64,000 nt of DNA, taken from the NCBI GenBank assembly GCA_900074885.1, contig FJUW01000002.1, positions 310,001 through 374,000 of the forward strand. Reading direction: 5' to 3'. The stretch is from Rhynchosporium graminicola (Eukaryota > Ascomycota > Leotiomycetes > Helotiales > Ploettnerulaceae). The position numbers and the translations under genes were made by a program. The stretch's first letter is position 1; each line of letters starts with the position of its first letter. Below, piece after piece: positions 48,365 through 59,827 of this stretch. The notes beneath the pieces were generated by a model. The model worked only from the letters and a program-made list of their open reading frames with translations. It did no database searches and was not told where the DNA came from.

Positions 48365-49232
48365 CTTCACGATAAGAATTGGTCCAATGTCCTGACGCCG
48401 AATCTAGATGGACATTACAATTATGAATAGGCGCAAAGGAGGTGCGGAGGCAGAACTACACTTATGTACTCCGCAATAGGCGGGCGATCTCCTCAACCGC
48501 CGATTAGCAGCTGCAGTGCGACGGTCAACGACGATACACAACAATGTCGCAAATTGAAGTCCGAATCGGAAATCATGATAAAGAACTTAGATAAAAGGAC
48601 ACCGAATAGATCCGCCTCACCACGAACACCTTCCCATTTCGAGAAAATAATCCTTGGCAGTCTTCAGGCTCTATGGCGGTTGTGTGATCCCATGTTCGTT
48701 GAACATCCTTGCCGTTTATCAAGGATCTTACAGACCGGTCGTGGGCGGTGACATAGTTACATAATTAAATGACGCCGGGATGTTTGTGTGACATTTGGTG
48801 ATTGCCGTGAAGCTTATCTCCAAGCTCATGATACAGGTATCAGCTTCGCACTCCGAATGCGACGTTCCAAATCCCACTTTTGAGGAGTGATCTCACGACG
48901 GACAGCCGCGCGGTTTTAGTTGACTGAATGCTCTCCATATTGATCTTGATAAGCTTGAGATAGCCACATGGCTAAGTTTGCAGTTCGTTTTCGTCTTCCA
49001 GTCCAAGATGTCTGTATGTTTTGATATATCGCTGCGGAGTCTAAGTTAGTGTCAATTCATTCCCTCCCGAAACCCAATCTGACAAGATTTCGCGTGTGTC
49101 AGTGTACTGCCAAGTGAGGAGAATGTGTGAACCAGTCGTATTATTATACTTGGAAATTGATCTGCCTATGTCATGCCTGCTAACGAATCATTAGGAACAG
49201 TTCCAGTTGTCATCAATTCGTAATTTCCCCGA
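48365..49232. other. Intergenic region upstream of the permease
   Basis: The permease promoter and the 3' region of the SDR gene. A 95-codon frame with ATG at 48464-48751 is not protein-like. No repeats or RNA genes seen. Confidence 0.55.
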
Positions 49233-50398
49233 TCACTTTTGTCCAGCTGCCTTCTCGGCATGTCCCTTCTTGATTCCAAGATGTTCGGCTTCTCCGTCGA
49301 CAATGAACGGAATCTCGTCCTCCAAACTTCGTCCCGTAGGCTTCCAGCCCAAGTACTCACGCGCTCTCTTTGCGAATCCCTTCGAGTTCATTCCCCATGA
49401 CAAAGCCTCAAAGCCAGCAGCCTCTTTTGCCTCATCTGGGGTCATAGCCTTCGTGTCTTTTTCCTTGATGTATCCTTTGTCGAATGCTGTTTTTCCCACT
49501 AGCTTCGAAAGTTCACCCCATACGTGGTGACCATTCTCAACTAAGTAGTACCCCTCTTTACCCCAAAGCTTTCCGTCCATGTCTGGCTTCTTGGCTATGG
49601 CAGCTTCAACCAGCAGTACGAAGAGACTGGCAAGATCATGTACGTTTACATTATCCCACTCTGTGAGTCCCTTACCTAGTACTACAGTCTGTCCTTGCTC
49701 CAATGTCGTCTTTACTAGGACGTTAACCTGTCTACTGCGTTGATTTCCTGGCCCCCGACCAGAACCGTAGATGCTTGGTGGGCAAAGGATTGCGGTCTTC
49801 ACTACATCGGATGATGCTCCGAGAACGATCTTGTCGATGTCTCTATGGAAGGCCGAGTCGGGGAGAGAAGTCAGGTCTGAGACCCTATCAAGATCATCGT
49901 ATGGCTGCTGAGAAGGTGGCTCTCCATAGGTCTCTGACTCCATATCCTTCCAGGTAAGAATGCCAGCACCCCCAAGGTGGATCCAAAATCCCGGCTTTTC
50001 TTTAGAATGACCATTGGCTATGCCCTTTGCAATAGCTTTGGCGGCACCAGCATGATCAGACGAATCGGCAGTATCTATAGATCATTGTTAGATTGGGAAC
50101 TAAACTCGTGATCATTCCACTGACGGATTACAATATCAGCCTTGGCACTCTCCTTCTCGAGAAGCTCAGAGTCATCTAATGTTCCATAGGCAAATTTCAC
50201 TTTGGGGAAAGCGGCTGCAACCACTCCTCCCCTGTCAGAGTTCCGGACAAAAGCTGTGTACTCAAAATCTGGATGTGCTTGGTAGAGAGCATGCATAACA
50301 TCACCACCAATGTACCCAGTGGTTCCTGTACTGCGATGACATTAGCACTGTCTGCGACATCCACCGAGAAGTGCTTACATGAAGATCTTTGTCGCCAT
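49233..50398 (-). CDS. NAD(P)-binding SDR, NmrA/epimerase-like
   Basis: Rossmann-fold protein of the atypical or extended SDR group common in fungi as NAD(P)-binding or nucleoside-sugar epimerase-like proteins. Three exons on the minus strand (50398..50379, 50330..50125, 50074..49233) give 355 aa. The first exon is just 20 nt (MATKIF plus two bases). Intron 1 is 48 nt with a GTGCTAATG branch, intron 2 is 50 nt. Residues 7-16 give ITGTTGYIGGD, the NAD(P)-binding GxxGxxG loop. D-I-V-I-H-T-A-D-S-S-D-H follows strand 4; F-W-I-H-L-G-G-A-G-I-L precedes a region where the usual Y-x3-K is not evident, which suggests an atypical or non-catalytic role such as redox sensing. I-L-C-P-P-S-I-Y-G-S-G-R-G and V-N-V-H-D-L-A are family landmarks. 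The substrate is unknown. Confidence 0.87.
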
Positions 50399-52868
50399 TC
50401 TGTGATGCGGTTCGAGTTTTGTGATTGATAATAGGATTGGGATTGAGACTGAAATTGAAACTCGTGAAGAAAATTGTTCACAGCGGAAGGCAATTCATAG
50501 TAGGTGCTGAGTTATAAAGATTAGAAGTGGGGCTCCTATGGGGCGGCGATGACGATACTCGTTTTGCTAACCCACTCACTATCAACGCGCCTTCCTCACG
50601 TAACGTAATGCAGCATGTGTCAAAATAAGTAAGAACTTACATTTCTCCTTTTGTTGCAGGCAAGCAAACATAATAACCAACACAGAAGGACCGACAATTC
50701 GCCAAGCGAGTTGATAAAAGATCAGACGCGCTTCCGCGAGTGGTAGTTCAATCCAAGTATTCTTCAAGAGTGTGCACCCCAGGGTCGTCCAGATTGTTTC
50801 CATAGCTATGATGCCTCGGTAAACTTATGTTGCGAGGATATGGGTCTTGGTATGGATCAGGTGACTGTAGTCACGTGCATGGTCTGTGCGGATATTCCTA
50901 GATAATACCTTTGGTTAACTCTCCATAGTAATTAGTACTGCAATGCAACAAACAACATTCAACTACTCTATGCCTTACTCTGAAGATCAACGTAACCTTG
51001 CGATAACTTATGATCGAAAGTTATCAATTACACTCGCTTCCGACCCGTGGAAAACACACAAGCGAGACGTCAAGACCCATATCTCCAAACAGTTAGCGAA
51101 GTGATCATGAGGAGACATGAACACTATAGAATTCTGCTGGGAGGTGGCTTCTTCAATGAAGGTAGCAGCTGCTATTACTTCGCTGTGCCCACATCCTCGC
51201 GAGTTTGGATAATCACCAACACATCGGCTATTCTTTGCAATTTTGCTCAGGCAAGCACTTCTGCGTCATTCCAATATCAGAGGCTTATATCAAGATGACG
51301 ACTGAGCCAGTGTCTGCGCATCTGTAGGTTGCATCTTGGATATCGATTTTAAGTAGGTGAGCAAAACATTCAAAACAGGAACGACAATGCTAACTGTATA
51401 GCGCGTTCGACGGGTGGTTCAGTTCTCGACGAACTGGCAGCACTAAGCAATAGTACTAGTTACAATTCCTTGTAATATCGTAAATTGTACTGCTGCGGGT
51501 GAACCTCGTATTGAACTACCAAATGGAGTCAATTGTAAGGTCTAATTGACGAAGGGTTTGTAAGGGAAAGCGTGATCAAATCTTGCTTATAAGGGCCGTA
51601 AATAGCTGTAGAAGGTCTTCAACGCACCTGAACCACATTTAGGTATATGGTTACCCGAAAGTATTCATCTTTGTATCTATAGGACTACAGGTATTACTTA
51701 TCTCTCTTTGTCATTAAGTAGGGGGAGAACATTAGGTACACGTGACTCTATACCATGAAGAACAGGTCTTCTTATAGTTTTGCCTATTCACATGTATTAG
51801 AGCGGTACAGTTTGGGGTTTGAGCCTACCTTCAACAGGTGGTTAAGGAAGGTAGTTAAACACTCTCGCAATGTCTTGTTCAATAGGGATATATATCGCTG
51901 CTTGCCAATGGAGAATTGCCAAGGATTAGACGAGAAGTTGTAACCGAGTTATCTGACATCAATCATGACATGACAATAGTGAATGAGGTACTTCTAAACA
52001 CCTATTCGACAAAACTTGAATTGGGCCTCGAACTCGATATCGGCCCCCAATCCCGCCAACCGCCAACCGCCAACCGCCAACCGCTAACCGCTAACCGCTA
52101 ACCGGGAGCGGCCGCTTCGCTCCTACACCGCCATATTCACCGAGCGGGAAATCTACCCGTCCGTCAATCATGGGGGAAGAAGGGGGTTGAGGGATTCCCG
52201 GATTCACGGATTCAGGGGGAAGCTTCGGAATAACCATTAGCCATTCCCGCCGCCAAGTTACAGTACCAAGTATACGTAGGTCACACGAACCATATAACTG
52301 TTAACCATAACTGGTGGATTTCACATCTACTGACAGACTTAGCACTACTCCATTCGTAGAGTACTATATAAATCCGACTATGAGTGGTCTACGGAGCAGG
52401 GCGGGCAAACCTGCAGATCACAAACCTTCCGAATTAACAAGCATCTCATATCTGATACCCATCTCGCCTCCGTACAACAACTATAAACAAATAACGCACC
52501 TACTCACTTGAATGCCACGCCGCCCCTGCGTCCTCATCTATTTCCTCCAGTCACATCCGGTCATTTCACCCACCCCAAGCCGGCACTTACAAGCTCCCCT
52601 GCCTCCTATGAACCTTCGAAGAGCTTCCGATCCTCCGCATCTCGAATCTGGCATCTCTTCGCACCCGGTTTTGAACCTTGCTATCCTATTATCCAAGCGG
52701 CAGACGCACCACCGCGCGAATCTCTGAGGTGCTCTTGAGGTGGTCCAGAACCCCCTCCACCCCTCCTTCAAAATGTGGCGGATCCCCCTCCAAAGACTAT
52801 GCCTCCTCCCATCAGTCCTCCGCTCATTCGTCTGGCAAGATCAAAGTTCTTGTTTCCTCGCCAACAGA
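50399..52868. other. Repeat-bearing intergenic region with possible element remnants
   Basis: About 2.5 kb. A minus-strand ATG frame at 50582-50803 (73 codons) has a hydrophobic run (I-V-G-P-S-V-L-V-I-M-F-A) but no relatives I know. From about 51480 to 52050 the sequence is degenerate, with a 62-codon frame at 51755-51943 and stops soon after, which could be old transposon sequence, though no catalytic motif is visible. Then come a heptamer array, a GC-rich palindrome and GGATTC octamer repeats. A TATATAAA box lies at 52365-52372, about 500 bp upstream of the lactonase ATG. Confidence 0.4.
52054..52102. repeat. Heptamer array: four CGCCAAC then three CGCTAAC
   Basis: Seven head-to-tail 7-bp units. 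The first four read CGCCAAC and the last three CGCTAAC, so the array is split into two blocks by one C/T difference. Directly after it comes GGAGCG-GCCGCTT-CGCTCC (52105-52123), a short stem-loop that contains the palindrome AGCGGCCGCT. Confidence 0.95.
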
Positions 52869-54194
52869 ATGCGGTTCTCCCAGGTACCTCTCGGTGGTCT
52901 CGTGACATCGACTGTCGCGGCCGTCGCGACTACTAGCAATCTATTCGTCTCTTCATACGCGGGAACCATCTCGTCGTTATCGTTGAGTCCGGCTGCTATT
53001 GGGGGTTACTCGTTGAAAACTACGTCGGTGAATACAGTAGCGCAGACCAGTCCGTCGTTTCTTAACAAGGATGAATTGAACGATGTCATATATTCTGTCG
53101 ACGAGGGCTTCTCCGGACCCAATGGCTCTGTATCCGCATACACTGCAGCAGATTCAGGAAAACTCACACTACTTGGTCGTTCTACCACCTTAGGTGGACC
53201 CGTGAGCTCGGTCGTATATAACGGAGGAAAAGGACTAGCATTGGCCCACTAGTAAGCCATTTATTTCCATATATCCACATATAATCAACCCATTTACGTC
53301 TCCAGACTACTAACAAAAGTACAGTGGAGGTTCCGCCGTCACAAGCTGGACAATACTCAAGAACGGGACTCTCTCCCCCCTCCAAGCCCTAACACTCAAA
53401 CTCACCTCCCCAGGCGCCGATCCTTCACGACAAGAAGCTCCGCATCCACACGAAGTCCTGATCGACCCAACCGACAGTTTCATCGTCGTGCCTGACCTAG
53501 GAGCCGACCTAGTGCGCGTCTACTCAATCGACAAAACCACCAACCTCCTAACCGAGAAACCATCCCTCGTAACCCCTCCAGGTTCTGGACCGCGCCACGG
53601 AACATTCCTGAAAACCGATTGTGGAGAAACGTATTTCTTCCTGATTTCGGAATTGGCGAACACGATCACGAGTTACAGAGTCACCTATGGAAAGAGCGGG
53701 CTAGGATTTGAAAAGGTGTTCGTCAGCGGGACGTATGGTCCGAAGGCCACGCCGGCGGGAGCTGCTGCCGCTGAGGCAATTCTGAGCGTGAGTTTTGCCT
53801 CCTCTTTACCCTCCCCTTAGAACGAAATTCCTAAGCTAACATGAGGTTAAAGCCTGACCACAAATACCTCCTGACTTCGTCGCGCAACGACTTCTTGTTC
53901 CAAATCCCTAATCCGGACCCTTCGAACAGCACTAAGATTCCCTCGGACACGCTACAGACCTGGTCCATCGATGCCGACTCAGGTGAATTGACGTTTGTAC
54001 AGCTCGTCGCGGCGGGAGGAAAGTTTCCTAGACAATTTTCGCTTAACAAGGCGGGTACGTTAGTCGCTGTAGGATTGCAGAGGGATAGTAGGGTCGTGGT
54101 ACTAGAGAGGGATGTGGAGAGTGGGAAGATTGGAGGGGTGGTGGCCTCTGTAGGTGTCGCGGGGGAGGTCACAAGCGTGATTTGGGATGAGTGA
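52869..54194 (+). CDS. Secreted lactonase-family beta-propeller (6-phosphogluconolactonase-like)
   Basis: Seven-bladed beta-propeller of the lactonase family (bacterial YbhE/Pgl and fungal carboxy-cis,cis-muconate cyclase relatives). Exons 52869..53251, 53325..53787 and 53853..54194 give 395 aa; the introns are 73 and 65 nt with ACTAAC/GCTAAC branches. The start at 52869 gives MRFSQVPLGGLVTSTVAAVA, a fair signal peptide; an ATG at 52773 would add 32 residues and bury it. Family landmarks: N-D-V-I-Y-S-V-D-E-G early, A-P-H-P-H-E-V-L-I-D-P in the middle with V-P-D-L-G-A-D-L-V-R-V-Y, G-S-G-P-R-H-G-T-F after it, D-H-K-Y-L-L-T-S-S-R-N-D, and G-G-K-F-P-R-Q-F-S-L-N-K near the end. The secretion signal argues against the cytosolic pentose phosphate role and for an extracellular lactonase or cyclase. 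It converges with the ClC gene 141 bp away. Confidence 0.9.
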
Positions 54195-54335
54195 TTGAGT
54201 AGCGGAGTGTTGGATATTCAGTGTCTCATCTGAAAAGCAGTAGAAAATGCAAAACCATCAAAGATTGGACATTGGAGAGAATAGATGTGGTGGTATATTT
54301 GTATCAAAAGCTTACATTGGTATTCAAAATAGTCG

Positions 54336-57214
54336 TCAGCTGCGATCTTCTAGTTCTACACCTTGGTCAACAACATCATCATCATCCTCCGTCCCATCCA
54401 TCATGTAAGATGTCGGGCTCATGTGTCCACGTGTAGGCGACCTCGCTAAATCAACCGAACCCCCTATCCTGATCCTTCCTCTAGAAACATGATGTACCTG
54501 CTCAGACAACCAGCTCGCACCTTTCTTCAGGACCCCCCAGAGCCGTTCTTGGCTCTCAACTAGATGCCGATCGTGTCTTGGATTCTCGCTAGCTTCTACC
54601 TTGAATTGATATTTCAGACAGTCTTTGACTGTCACCAACCCGGTAAGTTTGCCGTGATACTCAATCAGGATCACTCGTGGCCCGATCTTGCGAAACAGCT
54701 CCATGACTGTTTCGAGTGGTAGGCGAGGATGGACAGTGACTGGAGTAAGATCTATAAAACGACTGAAATCGACGGATGATGAGGCCATCGCCTCCAAGGT
54801 CATTGATGGCGGGCCGGAAATCGATGAATTAGCAGATGTGGAGCCTCTTCTGGTGACCGGCAGGCTGAAATAACATTTTGCTGTCGAGCTGATTGAGCGT
54901 TCTCTCCTGACTCGGTCGATGGCGTATCGCAATTCGGTACGGCCAATATATCCCACAAGAATATTGGAGGCTCGATCTTCTACTATAGGGAAGCCCTGAT
55001 ATTTGTCTTCGCGAAGCAGTTGCTCGAGGTTCTTCATGTTCAGACCTGTGGTAGGTAGGGCGATGACATCGCTTGTCATGACTTGTGAGACTGGGACGTC
55101 GAAGATGTGGTCTTCCTTGTTATCTAGAAACGGGAAGCCGTTGAAATATATCATCCTGTCGGCGATTCCTCCCTTACCAAATAACTCGCTGACCGCTTTT
55201 GTGACTCCGACAACGACCATCGTCGGTAAAATATATGTTAAAGCTCCGGTCAGCTCAAACATTATAACAACCACTGATACTGTGATATGCATGATACCGC
55301 TCAAGGCAGCAGCAGCTCCGAGAAATGCATAGGTTCCGGGAGTAATGCACGGAATATCTGGCTCGCATGCTGAGAAGAAAACAGAGGTTGGATATGCTTC
55401 ATGAAGCGCTTGTACCAGGATACCGATTGTTCTTCCGAAAGATGCGCCGATAGCCATAGAAGGTACGAAGATACCAGCTGGGACTTTGCATCCATACGAG
55501 ATAATCACAAGAAATATTCGAAGGATTGTAGCTATCGTAAGGGAAGCCACCATGGTCCATCTGTTCTTTTTGTCGCAGAGTCCATTGTAATCCTCAGCGC
55601 CTTCGCATTCCAGAAACAGGATTTCCATGCTCTCTGTCATATCAATCCGGAGGAACATGTTGGGATAGCAAATGATTGCAGTCCCAGTTGCCAACAGTGT
55701 TGCCTCTAAGAGCGCGTAGTTGGTGAGGTACTTCTTACGAAAGGCCTGGGCTCTTAAATTCCACTTGATTACAAAAGCGCCATATAAGCCTCCGAAGGCA
55801 CCGATGATGATGTAGAATATGACCTCGAAGAAATGCCACCCTCGATCGTAATGGACCTGGAACATGACAAGCTGACCGGTCCTGAAGGGATTCATGGCTG
55901 ACAATACGGCCGTGGCAACTAAAGCGCAAAAGTAACTTCTCCACATAGTTTTCAGTGGAAAGTATGAGGACATCTCCTCGAGTGAAAATAGTACGCCACC
56001 AATGGGACTTCCGAAAGCAACCGCTACGCCGGCAGCAGCGCATGCACTTAGTATCTCTCGAGTTTTGGATGCGCTTCGTCTGTACTTGTCAAATAATCTT
56101 GAGATAACATTTCCCGTACAGACCGCATAGTGGACACTTGGGCCTTCCTTGCCAACTGACAGACCAGATGCGATAGCAAGAGGCAGTGCCACAGACTTAA
56201 TAACCAGGGTCCAGAACCCGAGGAAGCCTTTCATGACGAAACCAGCAATAATACATTTGATCTCGGAAATTCCTGATCCCGCAGCATATGGAGCAAATGA
56301 TCTGACTAGACTCGCTGAAGTCAAAGCAAATATTGTCTGTAAGTGTCAGCAACGGCAATTTAGATGGTTGAAAGGTCGTACTGCAAACATAATGTATAGA
56401 AAATAGTTTACTAGAGCAAGGGAGCTCCACCTATGCCAATCATCGCAGCCTGATGTCTGTCAGTAACAGCATTCAAACATCAACGAGCATCCCCACCATT
56501 GTCTTCGCCCCAGCAGCAGAAGCTCTCGTTGAGATAGAATGCTGTCTTGCAGTACCCTAGCTTGACATCCGAGAGCCATTCGGTGATAATATTCAGGAAT
56601 GCGGCGTTCACTCCAATGGCTGCACCTATTTCAGATCAGCATGCTCCTCCGCATGTCAAATAGATACCTACCGATCAAAGTTACCACAATCCAGCCTTGC
56701 GCTGCCTCATATGACTCGCCGAGCTTATATCTCCAACCTGCATGGCCGCCTCTTTCGAAGAATCCTGCTGTCTCTTGCCGCCGAACCTTTCTTCGTACTT
56801 GTTCTTTCGCAGCATCCTGTACCCAGTCTGTTGGTGGGGTCTTAGCTTAGTCTGTCGCATCGAGGTTCATTTATAATACCTATTGTAGTAAAATCCTAAT
56901 AAGTTGTCAGTGTCCCTAGAGTTCCCCAAAGAACCACACCGAGTGCATACCTCATATCTCTTGATCTTCTCTATCTCCTCATCGATTTGATGTTCAGCAT
57001 CAGGCGCGGGCGCAGCCTCGCCATGTTCGGCATTCGAGATCGCGGAGGATAGCCTCGATGTTACAGTCGGTCGTTGGCGCGGAACAGGCAGTGATGCTGA
57101 GGAGGATCGGGAGTTCATGACCTTTAGCGAGCCAGAGGCATACTGCAGTCTCGTACTATTGCGGTGCGATTGACTCAAGCCACTGATGCTTTTCGAGGCA
57201 AAGCCAGACAACAT
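54336..57214 (-). CDS. ClC chloride channel/antiporter, GEF1-like, with CBS pair
   Basis: Voltage-gated chloride transporter of the intracellular GEF1/ClC-3-5 type, probably in Golgi or vacuolar membranes, where it supports acidification and metal (copper) loading. Six exons on the minus strand (57214..56951, 56895..56880, 56827..56672, 56625..56497, 56449..56382, 56336..54336) give 877 aa. The second exon is only 16 nt, encoding D-F-T-T-I plus one base; with it the conserved R-Y-E-D-F-T-T-I-D-W-V is complete. Residues 1-85 are a cytosolic Ser-rich tail. The selectivity filter is G-S-G-I-S-E-I-K and the gating glutamate is E275 in G-K-E-G-P-S-V-H, as in Cl-/H+ exchangers. G-C-K-V-P-A-G-I-F-V-P-S and G-A-A-A-A-L-S-G are further hallmarks. 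Two CBS domains lie in the C-terminal third (S-Q-V-M-T-S-D-V and L-T-P-V-T-V-H-P), followed by an acidic end. Confidence 0.93.
56880..56895 (-). other. 16-nt micro-exon of the ClC gene
   Basis: Lies between a TTAG acceptor and a GTATTA donor, with introns of 55 and 52 nt on either side. Skipping it would shift the frame (16 is not a multiple of 3), so it must be spliced in accurately. Confidence 0.85.
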
Positions 57215-57943
57215 ACCTCCGTAGCTCGGAAGCGGCCGCTAGCGATATCCTGGATATCTTGACTGCACATCAATTTTCCTGAGTCCGACTTGCTAACTGT
57301 CGCTGTAAAGCGACCGCGGCTTCATGTGCTGCATATTATTGGATTGCAGAATCATTTCGTGGCCTTTGAACCTACATATAAGTTCGAGGCCGATCACTGT
57401 GATACAGCAGGTCTATCCTTATCTGTTCTCTAATCAATTTCATGACTTCCCTCACAATTCTTCCTACGGTCAGTTCATCTATCAGAATAGACCTGTGCTT
57501 TAAACACGAACCTGAGACCTCTCTACCTCCTGATCATTTTCGATATTTGGATTCCTCCCCGTCGTTCTTATAGCTTGATTCAAGTTTGCTATACAGAAGA
57601 AGGTTAATGTACTAGTATCACAAGAACAACCCTATCCCCTTCAAGCTCTCGTATATATTGAACAAACCACTTTCTTTATGCTACGAAGGAAGTTGGGCTT
57701 CTGACACGGTAGGAAGACAAGGCTCCTTCCACCTTTCCATCATAAACTCGAAGCTGCTTAGAACAGCAACGAGTTCAAGGAATCAAGAGCTCAGCAGCTG
57801 CTGAGTCAAAATTCTTTCAAGGATTCCGAAGGACTGGCTTTCCGGATCTAAACAATACTCCATGTTCAGTTCCGGTGCGCTGAACTCGAAGGTCGACTTT
57901 CCGGAGCAAATTTCACCAATCACGCCGATCTACCCGGTAAACA
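57215..57943. other. Intergenic region upstream of the ClC gene
   Basis: ClC promoter and the 3' flank of the decayed F-box-like gene. No gene-like frame or repeat seen. Confidence 0.6.
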
Positions 57944-59176
57944 TTACACTTCTGTAACTTGCTGGCTGCCAGCTCGATCTATCAACGACACAGGTTGGTC
58001 AAATCCCCAAAAGAAACCAAGCACTTGACGATCAGTGATAGGAACTCGATTGAAAGGTTCCTGGAGAACTCTCATGTTCTTGCCCTTGTAACTGATCGAC
58101 GCGAAAGCTGTTCCTTTACAAGTAATGAAATGGCCCAGCCTTATGTATATTTCTGATTGATGAAGGTCCCCTTTCTTACCACATCTGATCAGCCAAAGAG
58201 CTTCAGACCCTGCAATCCATTTCCTTCGAAAAGTAGCGCAGATTGTGCGACGTGCCGGTTGGTCAAAGTAAAACTCCTCAACAGGCCCAACGGTATCCTG
58301 CGTACTCAACACATCCCAACCATCAGTGTCAACCAATGCGGCCTTAGATTCCAAATCCAGCTTGCGAAATGTCGCTGCCTATTGCATATCTACTTTAGCC
58401 CCTTTCCCGTGAACTGTCTTCTCAGCCTTTCAATAAGTTCAGGAACCTCCCCACCCCATACACCTGGCTCATACCCAGTATAGGGATCATAAGTGTATAA
58501 TGCAGCTCCGGGCAGATTCTCAAACTCCGGTAGTAGCAACAATCGCAATCTGATCCTTGAGGCCCGAGAATCCGGAAGACGGCTTCAATACCAGGAGATA
58601 CGTAGTCAAGACTCACTCCTTGATACTGCCGGTTAACTAGTGCGTAGATTCGAGTATGCTGATTTCGACCGTGTACTGTACAGATCCAGTTCGAGCCCTT
58701 GTAGATCGAGGATACAGTCCCATCAGAATCAACTGACACTGAACCTGGCCGCGCAATCTTCACTTTAACGTGCCGAAGGTATGATCGATTTCTAGGCCCG
58801 ATAGTGTAGATAGAGGAGTGTAGAAAGTCCCAAGGACTTTTCAAGTAATCATCCTCCGATCCGGTGAGACTGAAGACGTTCTGACGATAGAAGATAGCTG
58901 CGACTTCGATGGAGACCATTCTATTCGCTCCGAGTAATCCGAAGGTCACATCAGCTACCTTTCATTCCGGCCAGGGCTCATGATCTTTCGAAGGATCCCG
59001 ACCTGACCAAAGCAGTTTTCATTGAGTGAAGCCTTGAATTGGTATTTAATCAGAAGTAATGCATAGATGGTATTCCGAATTCCTAGCGGCAGTGAGGTAA
59101 AGGTTGGCGCAGGACACATTGTAAGTCCAAGAGGCTCACCTTCGCGATATTTTCGTCTGCAGAGCATTCGAACCAT
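57944..59176 (-). pseudogene. Decayed F-box/2EXR-like fungal gene
   Basis: The N-terminal part (about 59176-59000) reads F-T-S-L-P-L-G-I-R-N-T-I-Y-A-L-L-L, the box of fungal F-box/2EXR-type proteins, followed by L-L-G-A-N-R-M-V-S-I-E-V-A-A-I-F-Y-R-Q-N-V-F. Continuity between these two needs a poor 44-nt intron (about 58997-58954) or a frame break. Further on, the frame that carries V-S-P-G-I-E-A-V-F-R-I-L-G ends in unrelated sequence near 58550, while another frame takes over with L-R-L-L-L-L-P-E-F and Y-T-G-Y-E-P-G-V-W-G-G. No intron can bridge them. A second frame change near 58400 and an in-frame TAG at 58379-58381 precede a long third segment (D-T-D-G-W-D-V, W-I-A-G-S-E-A-L-W-L). The segments look like one ancestral gene; the breaks look like decay, although sequencing errors cannot be excluded. 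Confidence 0.6.
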
Positions 59177-59827
59177 TTTTGATGTGGAAAATCGAAGCTG
59201 AATGATGAAACAGCAGTACTTTGTTCCCACTTTAGGATGCAAGCACGAGGGAAGAAGAACAGAGAGGAACAGAGCGTTCCCGTTTCTGTCATTTCATACA
59301 ATAGCGGTATAGATACACATAAGTGGGCTGAATTCATGGGCATTTATACTTGTGATTTACATTTTCAAGAGTCTTTAGGAACTTAAAAGTAGTCAATCGT
59401 AAACATGAAAGGACACGGGCTTGGTTTTTGAAGAGAGATTGCCTTGCAGACTTACTCGATATAATTAATAGTCTGCCAGCTGAAGAAGGCGCATGCGTTT
59501 TTACCGCTCAGTTACTATCTGAAAGGAAACTTAAGCAAGTATGATGTGCGAGATTATGCTGTATATGCATTCTCTGGCAATTGCTATCACGATATTTCTT
59601 CGCTTTCCCACAAATGTCTAAACTAATTGGAACTATGTATTGAGGTCAGCCCTGAAGTTCAATCCCATCTCACTCCCACTGTGACTTTTATTAGCTGCTT
59701 TCCGCTTGCTCAAGTCAAAAGCAATACCAACACGGGATTTTGCCACGCATCACATTTTATCTAGCGTATTAAGGACTCAATGGCGAAGGACAAAGAAGCC
59801 ACCCGGCGTCATCGTTCATGGCTCACA
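59177..59827. other. Intergenic region
   Basis: Lies upstream of the decayed gene and downstream of the C2-domain gene. AT-rich; nothing recognised. The plus-strand frame at 59706-60122 is the antisense of the last exon of the C2-domain gene. Confidence 0.6.
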
